From assembly GCA_018063485.1 (NCBI GenBank), contig JAGPBG010000042.1, forward strand, positions 1 to 10,351: a stretch of DNA of 10,351 nt, in the 5' to 3' direction. Positions 5,918 to 10,351 of the stretch are shown here, piece by piece (within the stretch, counting starts at the first letter, position 1; each line of letters opens with the position of its first letter). The stretch is from Cypionkella sp. GTDB taxonomy: Bacteria > Pseudomonadota > Alphaproteobacteria > Rhodobacterales > Rhodobacteraceae. The notes under the pieces were generated by a model. It did no database searches. It worked only from the letters and a program-made list of their open reading frames with translations, and was not told the origin of the DNA. A program made the translations under genes and the position numbers.

Positions 5918-8540
5918 TGATGATACGCCCCGGAACGACAATCAGCTTCTTCACGGGCTGACCCGCCAGAAACTTGATGACATCTTCCTCCGCCAGCGCC
6001 AGTTTTTCAATCTCGGAAGCCGCCATGTCGCGCGGAACGGTGATTTCCGCCCGGCGTTTGCCGTTGATCTGGATCGGCAAGGTGACGGTATCATCGACCA
6101 GCAGCGCGGGATCGGCCTTGGGCCAAGGCGCTTGGGCGCAAAGGCCCGCGCCGCCCTGTGCCGCCCAAATCGATTCGGCGATATGGGGGACCATCGGCTG
6201 CATCAATTGCGCCAAGGTGCGAATCGCATGTTTCATCGCTGCGGTCGAGCCATTGGCTTTGCTGATCGTGTTGGTGAACTCATACAGTTTGGCGATGGCC
6301 TTATTGAAGGCAAAGCCCTCGATGCTTTGCGTGACCTCATGGGCGGCCTTGGCGGTGGCGCGGGCAAGATCATCATCGCCTTGGCCTTTGTGATCTGCGG
6401 GCATGTCACCGATGCGGGTGGACAGCGCCCAGACGCGGGTGAGGTGCTTGTTCGCGGCCTCGGCCCCCGAGGCCGTCCATTCGACATCGCGCTCGGGCGG
6501 GCTGTCGGACATCACGAACCAGCGCGCGGTGTCGGCGCCGAACGAGTCGATGATATGCATCGGATCAACGACGTTCTTTTTGGATTTTGACATTTTGGCG
6601 GAAGGGATGACCTCAACCAAGCCGCCTTCGTCGAGGAGGCCCTGAAGCCATGCGTCAATATCGTCGATCATGTCCGGATCGGGCGGCGGCACATCCCCAA
6701 GCACTGTAACCTTTCGGTCGGCGAGGGCAAAACTCGTCACCTCTTCGGGGAGATGATAGACCGGACGGCCATTTGCGTCGCGCGTCTGGTAAATCTCATG
6801 CGTGACCATGCCTTGGGTGAACAGGGCGTTGAACGGCTCAATCGCCTTGGCAGGCAGATGGCCGGTGGCCTGCATGGCGCGGGCGAAGAAGCGGCTGTAG
6901 AGCAGGTGCAAAATCGCGTGCTCGACCCCGCCGATATACTGATCGACGTTCATCCAATAGGCCGCCTCGGCCAGATCGGTGGGGGTGTCGGCATGGGGCG
7001 CGGTGAAGCGGGCGTAATACCAGCTTGAATCGACGAATGTGTCCATCGTGTCGGTTTCGCGGCGGGCTTTGGCCCCGCAGGACGGGCAAGCGCAATCGCG
7101 CCATGTTGGATGACGGTCAAGCGGATTGCCGGGGATGTCGAAAGACACATCCTCGGGCAGGCGGATCGGCAGGTTGGCCTTGGCTTCCGGCACCACGCCG
7201 CAAGTGTCGCAATGCACGACGGGAATCGGGCAGCCCCAATAGCGTTGGCGGGAAATTCCCCAATCGCGCAGGCGGTATTTGGTGACGCCGGTGCCGTAGC
7301 CGTTGGTTTCGGCATGGGCGATGGCGGCGGCAACTGCCTGATCGCCGGTTTGCACCGACTCGCCAGCGAAACCGCGGATATAGCGGACGCGTTCGGATTT
7401 CATCGGCACATAGGCTTCCGCCTGCGGTGCATCGGCGCTGTCTTCGGCGGTGAACACCGGATCAATCGCAAGCCCGTATTTCGTTGCAAACTCGAAATCG
7501 CGGGCGTCATGCGCCGGGCAGCCGAAAATCGCGCCGGTGCCGTAATCCATCAGGATGAAATTGGCGATATAGACCGGCAGATGCCAGTTGGCATCCAACG
7601 GGTGCTGCACGGTAATGCCGGTGTCCATGCCCTTTTTCTCGGCCGTTTCCAACGCTGCCGCCGTGGTGCCGCCCTTGCGGCATTCGGCCACGAAAGCCGC
7701 AATCGCGGGGTTTTTCGCCTCAAGCGCCTTGGCCAGTGGGTGATCGGGGCTGATGGCGGCAAAGGAGGCGCCCATCAAGGTATCGGGGCGGGTGGTGTAG
7801 ACCTCCAGCCGCTCGAACCCGGCGGGCGCGCCCTGGGTTGCAAAGGCAAACTGCAGGCCACGGCTTTGACCGATCCAGTTGGCCTGCATGATCCGCACTT
7901 TTTCCGGCCAGTCTTTCAGACCGTCAAGCGCCGTCAACAGCTCTTCGGAATAGGTCGAGATCTTGAAGAACCACTGCGTCAACTCGCGCCGTTCCACTTC
8001 GGCCCCCGAACGCCAACCCTTGCCGTCGATCACCTGTTCATTGGCCAGCACGGTCATATCGACCGGATCCCAGTTCACCACGGCCGATTTGCGCGTGACG
8101 AGCCCGGCGGCCAGCATGTCGATGAACAAGGATTGCTGTTGGCCGTAATATTCGGGATCGCAGGTGGCGAATTCGCGGCTCCAGTCGATGGAAAAGCCCA
8201 AAGGTCGCATCTGGGCCTTCATCTCGGCGATATTGCCTTTGGTATAGGCTGCCGGATGCACTCCGGTGGCCATGGCAGCATTCTCGGCGGGCATGCCAAA
8301 GGCGTCCCAGCCCATCGGATGCAACACGCTATAGCCTTGCGCCGCCTTGGTGCGCGCCACCACATCGCCCATTGTATAGTTGCGCACATGGCCCATGTGG
8401 ATGCGGCCCGATGGATAGGGGAACATCTCAAGCACATAATATTTCGGCCTGGCCGGATCGTGACGCGCCTTGAACACCTCGGCCTTGTCCCAGGTCTGCT
8501 GCCAGTTTTGTTCAATCAGCTTGGGTTCATAACGCGACAT
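5904..8540 (-). CDS. leuS: Leucyl-tRNA synthetase
   Basis: Class Ia synthetase that charges tRNA-Leu with leucine in the cytoplasm. The 878-residue protein is complete. The Rossmann catalytic core shows [14 protein letters not shown] with the HIGH-type motif HMGH at 48-51 and KMSKS at 649-653. The CP1 editing domain shows the Thr-rich TTRPDT at 249-254 and [15 protein letters not shown] at 334-348 with the conserved aspartates. The linking motif [15 protein letters not shown] is at 426-440. Cysteines at 444, 447, 483, 485 and 488 could form a zinc knuckle (inference). The C-terminal anticodon-binding and extension domains end in [17 protein letters not shown] 8540 ([10 protein letters not shown]) was chosen over an in-frame TTG at 8570 because it has AGAGG about 7 nt upstream and begins where the family normally does. 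It heads the leuS-lptE-holA block. A hairpin terminator upstream suggests it has its own promoter between that terminator and the start. Confidence 0.98.
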   Translation of the reverse strand: MSRYEPKLIEQNWQQTWDKAEVFKARHDPARPKYYVLEMFPYPSGRIHMGHVRNYTMGDVVARTKAAQGYSVLHPMGWDAFGMPAENAAMATGVHPAAYTKGNIAEMKAQMRPLGFSIDWSREFATCDPEYYGQQQSLFIDMLAAGLVTRKSAVVNWDPVDMTVLANEQVIDGKGWRSGAEVERRELTQWFFKISTYSEELLTALDGLKDWPEKVRIMQANWIGQSRGLQFAFATQGAPAGFERLEVYTTRPDTLMGASFAAISPDHPLAKALEAKNPAIAAFVAECRKGGTTAAALETAEKKGMDTGITVQHPLDANWHLPVYIANFILMDYGTGAIFGCPAHDARDFEFATKYGLAIDPVFTAEDSADAPQAEAYVPMKSERVRYIRGFAGESVQTGDQAVAAAIAHAETNGYGTGVTKYRLRDWGISRQRYWGCPIPVVHCDTCGVVPEAKANLPIRLPEDVSFDIPGNPLDRHPTWRDCACPSCGAKARRETDTMDTFVDSSWYYARFTAPHADTPTDLAEAAYWMNVDQYIGGVEHAILHLLYSRFFARAMQATGHLPAKAIEPFNALFTQGMVTHEIYQTRDANGRPVYHLPEEVTSFALADRKVTVLGDVPPPDPDMIDDIDAWLQGLLDEGGLVEVIPSAKMSKSKKNVVDPMHIIDSFGADTARWFVMSDSPPERDVEWTASGAEAANKHLTRVWALSTRIGDMPADHKGQGDDDLARATAKAAHEVTQSIEGFAFNKAIAKLYEFTNTISKANGSTAAMKHAIRTLAQLMQPMVPHIAESIWAAQGGAGLCAQAPWPKADPALLVDDTVTLPIQINGKRRAEITVPRDMAASEIEKLALAEEDVIKFLAGQPVKKLIVVPGRIINVVV

Positions 8541-8569
8541 TTTGGGCCTCTGGATAGGATCATGGCGCA

Positions 8570-8597
8570 ATTACACTGCGGCGGCGGCAGGGTCCAG
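8570..8597 (-). promoter_or_regulatory. Possible leuS promoter (weak)
   Basis: On the minus strand TGTAAT (8575-8570) matches five of six bases of a -10 box. CTGGAC (8597-8592) is a poor -35 at a 16-nt spacing. It lies between the upstream terminator and the leuS start, about 30 nt before the ATG, which is where a separate leuS promoter would be expected. The -35 match is weak, so this is only a candidate. Confidence 0.25.
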
Positions 8598-8614
8598 TGC
8601 GAGTTGGATATGCA

Positions 8615-8639
8615 AAAGGCGGGGAAAGCCCCCGCCTTT
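8615..8639 (-). terminator. Rho-independent terminator after the DUF3576 gene
   Basis: A perfect 10-bp stem (AAAGGCGGGG at 8615-8624 against CCCCGCCTTT at 8630-8639) closes a 5-nt loop. Read on the minus strand the stem ends in CCGCCTTTT, giving a short U tract. It begins 19 nt beyond the DUF3576 stop codon at 8659. On the plus strand there is no T run beyond the short stem end, so the minus-strand reading is preferred. Confidence 0.8.
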
Positions 8640-8658
8640 CAGATCGCTGCCAGCCGTT

Positions 8659-9210
8659 TCAGAGCTTGCTGTCTTGAATTCGCAACTGACGCGCGCGTGT
8701 CAGAATGGCATCCTCGATCGCGCGAATGGTCTCGGGTGCAACAGCCCCACCGCCCCGTGATTGCATCGCCACCTTCAGCGAGCGGGCATCAAGCGCGGGG
8801 TCTTGAATATAGATCGTGGCGCGATAGGCGCGGCCCCCACCCGGAGGCGCGCCGTAACCCGTTACGATCACGCCGGTAAACGGGTCCACCGATTCGATGG
8901 GCAGGAAGTTCAATACATCCAGACTGGCCGCCCAGATGTATTTGTTGACCTCGACCGTCTTGTTCGGATCGGCCGAATTCGAGAACAGATCCCAGATTGT
9001 CGAGCGGGGCTTGTCTTCACCACGTGCTTTGGCCAATCCCGCCCGTTGCGCATCGGCACGGGCTTTGCTGTCCAACTGGGTTTCGCTGGGGATCGTGGCT
9101 CCGCGTTTGCGGAAAAGCCCCGAGTCGCCACTGGAAATCCCGCCGCAGGCGGCAAGCGTCAAGGCGAGGCCGATTGTGGCGACAATACGTGACAGGCGAT
9201 AAAGGTGCAT
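8659..9210 (-). CDS. DUF3576-family lipoprotein
   Basis: A 183-residue predicted lipoprotein: MHLYRLSRIV then a hydrophobic stretch and lipobox LAAC with the lipidated Cys at 22, followed by GGISSGDSGLFRKRG. The mature part has the pattern I associate with DUF3576: an acidic/basic linker (about 36-70), TIWDLFSNSADPNKTVEVNKYIW (71-93), AASLDVLNFLPIESVDPFTGVIVTGYG (94-120) and a closing strand/helix region (RAYRATIYIQD, then TIRAIEDAILTRARQLRI). The family is common in alphaproteobacteria and has no established function. Presence next to leuS is usual for Rhodobacterales. ATG 9210 was chosen over an in-frame TTG at 9222 because it gives a normal signal peptide and sits just after a G-rich GGGGGG tract that could serve as ribosome binding site. 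It is divergent from the porin gene, and a hairpin terminator follows it. Confidence 0.9.
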   Translation of the reverse strand: MHLYRLSRIVATIGLALTLAACGGISSGDSGLFRKRGATIPSETQLDSKARADAQRAGLAKARGEDKPRSTIWDLFSNSADPNKTVEVNKYIWAASLDVLNFLPIESVDPFTGVIVTGYGAPPGGGRAYRATIYIQDPALDARSLKVAMQSRGGGAVAPETIRAIEDAILTRARQLRIQDSKL

Positions 9211-9219
9211 CCGGCCCCC

Positions 9220-9233
9220 CAAAGGTTCCTTTG
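9220..9233. repeat. Short inverted repeat in the DUF3576 leader
   Basis: CAAAGG (9220-9225) and CCTTTG (9228-9233) form perfect 6-bp arms separated by TT, ending 10 nt before the DUF3576 ATG and touching the G-rich ribosome-binding tract. With a 2-nt gap it is better suited to a DNA-binding dimer than to an RNA hairpin. No regulator can be named. Confidence 0.4.
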
Positions 9234-9285
9234 AGCCTGTCTAGCCGAGCGTGGGGGCAGTGCCAAGGCTTTTCCGGCGTAGGGG

Positions 9286-9301
9286 TTGCAACGCTTTGCA
9301 A
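9286..9301. repeat. Paired TTGCAA motifs (TTGCAA-N4-TTGCAA)
   Basis: Two copies of the self-complementary hexamer TTGCAA at 9286-9291 and 9296-9301, spaced by CGCT. The whole unit can be read as a direct or an inverted repeat. A third TTGCAA occurs at 9470-9475 inside a larger palindrome. The position, between divergent genes, is suitable for an operator or activator site; the binding protein is unknown. Confidence 0.4.
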
Positions 9302-9466
9302 GTGTATCACGACGACAAAGCGGACAAACTCCCCCACCCGCAGTAAGGGTGCGTCGCCGCAAGCGCCGCAAAAGGCGGTATATTCCGGCCGGTCACGGCT
9401 TTGGGCGGGGCAACTGTGGCAAGACTGCACCGGTTTGCCCGTCTTGCGTGGCTGGGGTGCCGTTGA

Positions 9467-9478
9467 TGATTGCAATCA
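9467..9478. repeat. 12-bp perfect palindrome upstream of the porin gene
   Basis: TGATTGCAATCA is a perfect palindrome about 86 nt before the porin ATG. It resembles a dimeric regulator site. The surrounding TTGAT and ATCAA halves look like an FNR box but are separated by 7 rather than 4 nt, so an FnrL site is not supported. Confidence 0.4.
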
Positions 9479-9496
9479 AAGCGCCAAACGCTGAAA

Positions 9497-9532
9497 CAGG
9501 GGCATACCCAATTCGGATTCCCCTGAGTTGGG
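9497..9532 (+). promoter_or_regulatory. Two mutually exclusive hairpins in the porin leader
   Basis: CAGGGG (9497-9502) pairs with CCCCTG (9520-9525). CCCAATTC (9507-9514), which lies in that loop, can instead pair with GAGTTGGG (9525-9532), eight pairs with one U-G. The second arms share base 9525 and the pairings cross, so only one hairpin fits easily at a time. The region ends 31 nt before the porin ATG, in what is probably its 5' untranslated leader. Pairing is seen in sequence; any switching function is inference. Confidence 0.4.
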
Positions 9533-9563
9533 CCGCACCTTCTTAGATACAACGAGGGAAACT

Positions 9564-10351
9564 ATGAAAAAGATTCTTCTTGCTACCACGATCCTGGCTG
9601 CTTCGACTGGCTTCGCTTCCGCTGAAGTTGCTCTGTCGGGTTCGGCCTACATGGGTCTGCTCAATGACTTCGGCGCTGGTGATGACACGATCTTCATCAG
9701 CCGTGCTCGCGTCGAGTTCACCCTGTCGGGTGAAACCGATGGCGGCTTGGCCTTCGGCGCTTCGTTCCGCGCTGACAACGCTCGCAATGGCTTTGGCCTT
9801 TCCGCAAACGACGGCACCGCCGGTTCGGTTTACATCTCGGGCGCTTTCGGCAAACTGTCGATGGGCGACGTTGATGGCGCTGCCGTTGCGGCTGTTCCCC
9901 AAGTCTCCTACGTTGGCTTGACCAGCCTGGGTTCGTTGAACGAACTCTGGCATATCGGCACCGGCGGCGGTTCTGTTACGACCAGCGGCACCTCGGCCAC
10001 TTCGGACGATCCGTCGTTGCTCTATGAGTACAACGCTGGTGATGTTTCGGTTTATGTGTCGGCAACCAATCCTTCGGGTTCGTTGAACGCCTATGGCGTT
10101 GGCGTGAAATATGCCATGGGTAACTACTCGGTTGGCTTGGCCTACGAGCAAGGCGATAAGCCCGTTGGCGATAGCGTCACCCAGGTTACCTTGGGTGGTT
10201 CGGCAGTCTTCGGTGCCGCCACCATTAATGCCGGCATCGTGCAAACCGACTTCGGCGGCGCGACAGCCACTGGCACCGACTACGCTCTGTCGGTTGACTA
10301 TACTGTCAACACCGCGACCATCACCGCCTTCTACACTGATCGTGAAGAATA
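9564..10351 (+). CDS. Outer-membrane porin (Rhodobacter type), partial at right edge
   Basis: Trimeric beta-barrel general porin for small hydrophilic solutes. The 262 residues present begin with a classic signal peptide (MKKILLATTILAASTGFASA, predicted cut after residue 20), and the mature chain starts EVALSGSAYMGL. It follows the Rhodobacter capsulatus porin pattern: SRARVEFTLSGETDGGLAFGASFRAD, then GSVYISGAFGKLSMGDVDGA, then DDPSLLYEYNAGDVSVYVSATN, and paired strands such as YAMGNYSVGLAYEQGD. These correspond to successive barrel strands; the C-terminal strands and terminal aromatic residue lie outside the window. A good GAGG ribosome site (9554-9557) precedes the ATG. Codons look tuned for strong expression (frequent GGC, GCT, TCG, GTT), as expected for an abundant envelope protein. 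The sequence after the loop near residues 125-150 is Gly/Ser/Thr-rich, as in constriction or surface loops. A long frame on the opposite strand is a compositional shadow. Confidence 0.95.
   Translation, partial: MKKILLATTILAASTGFASAEVALSGSAYMGLLNDFGAGDDTIFISRARVEFTLSGETDGGLAFGASFRADNARNGFGLSANDGTAGSVYISGAFGKLSMGDVDGAAVAAVPQVSYVGLTSLGSLNELWHIGTGGGSVTTSGTSATSDDPSLLYEYNAGDVSVYVSATNPSGSLNAYGVGVKYAMGNYSVGLAYEQGDKPVGDSVTQVTLGGSAVFGAATINAGIVQTDFGGATATGTDYALSVDYTVNTATITAFYTDREE

Larger units (their letters stand above)
9211..9563. other. Divergent intergenic region between the DUF3576 and porin genes
   Basis: 353 bp without a credible gene; short frames here lack Shine-Dalgarno sites and recognisable protein character. 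It must hold promoters for both flanking genes, but I could not pick out convincing -35/-10 pairs. It carries several inverted repeats described separately, plus a 7-bp hairpin (GCAAGAC 9419-9425 with GTCTTGC 9441-9447, 15-nt loop). TATATT at 9379-9384 is an isolated -10-like hexamer on the plus strand without a good -35. A small RNA or a long porin leader would fit but is not shown. Confidence 0.7.

Noticed and set aside
8541..8570. TTG start extending leuS by ten residues
   Set aside because: The extension contains the likely ribosome-binding site and precedes the normal LeuRS beginning. The same reasoning removes TTG extensions of lptE (5941) and the DUF3576 gene (9222).
7110..8879. 589-codon open frame on the plus strand
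   Set aside because: It lies antisense to leuS and the DUF3576 gene, both firmly identified. Its composition (His/Gly/Arg-rich, no domain) is typical of a GC-rich antisense shadow.
9463..9479. FnrL (FNR) box upstream of the porin gene
   Set aside because: TTGAT and ATCAA halves are present but spaced by 7 nt; the FNR consensus needs 4.
9543..10244. 233-codon minus-strand frame over the porin gene
   Set aside because: Antisense to a clear porin with signal peptide and ribosome site; the product has no recognisable features and no good ribosome site.

Overview
The window looks like chromosomal DNA from an alphaproteobacterium of the order Rhodobacterales (Rhodobacter/Gemmobacter-like). The evidence is the overlapping block leuS-lptE-holA preceded by a DUF3576 lipoprotein gene, a porin of the Rhodobacter capsulatus type, moderately high GC, and dense overlapping gene packing. 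No tRNA, rRNA, CRISPR array, transposase or integrase was seen.

Layout by coordinate. (1) 1-2236, minus strand: a large membrane acyltransferase with a C-terminal SGNH domain (cut by the left edge, GTG start at 1727) lies 62 bp downstream of a small stand-alone GAF-domain gene. (2) 2237-2841: no intact gene. It holds a plus-strand remnant of a ClC-type chloride channel gene, recognisable only by joining reading frames across an internal TGA and frameshifts, yet still preceded by a good Shine-Dalgarno sequence. (3) 2842-4322, minus strand: a small gene of unknown function overlaps by 4 nt an HPP-family membrane protein carrying two CBS domains. (4) 4416-8540, minus strand: leuS, lptE and holA, overlapping by 14 and 4 nt. 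(5) 8659-9210, minus strand: DUF3576 lipoprotein gene with its own hairpin terminator before leuS. (6) 9211-9563: a 353-bp divergent intergenic region with several inverted repeats. (7) 9564-10351, plus strand: porin gene, cut by the right edge.

Functionally, the middle block joins leucyl-tRNA charging, outer-membrane LPS assembly and the DNA polymerase III clamp loader. These are unrelated jobs, but overlapping start and stop codons tie the three genes together. The flanks are more variable envelope and transport genes. The least ordinary parts are the decayed chloride channel beside an intact HPP-CBS membrane protein (both anion-transport-type families), the unknown gene coupled to the HPP gene, and the structured porin leader. 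I did not find a convincing wholly new multi-gene system; the HPP-CBS/unknown pair is the best candidate for an under-described unit.
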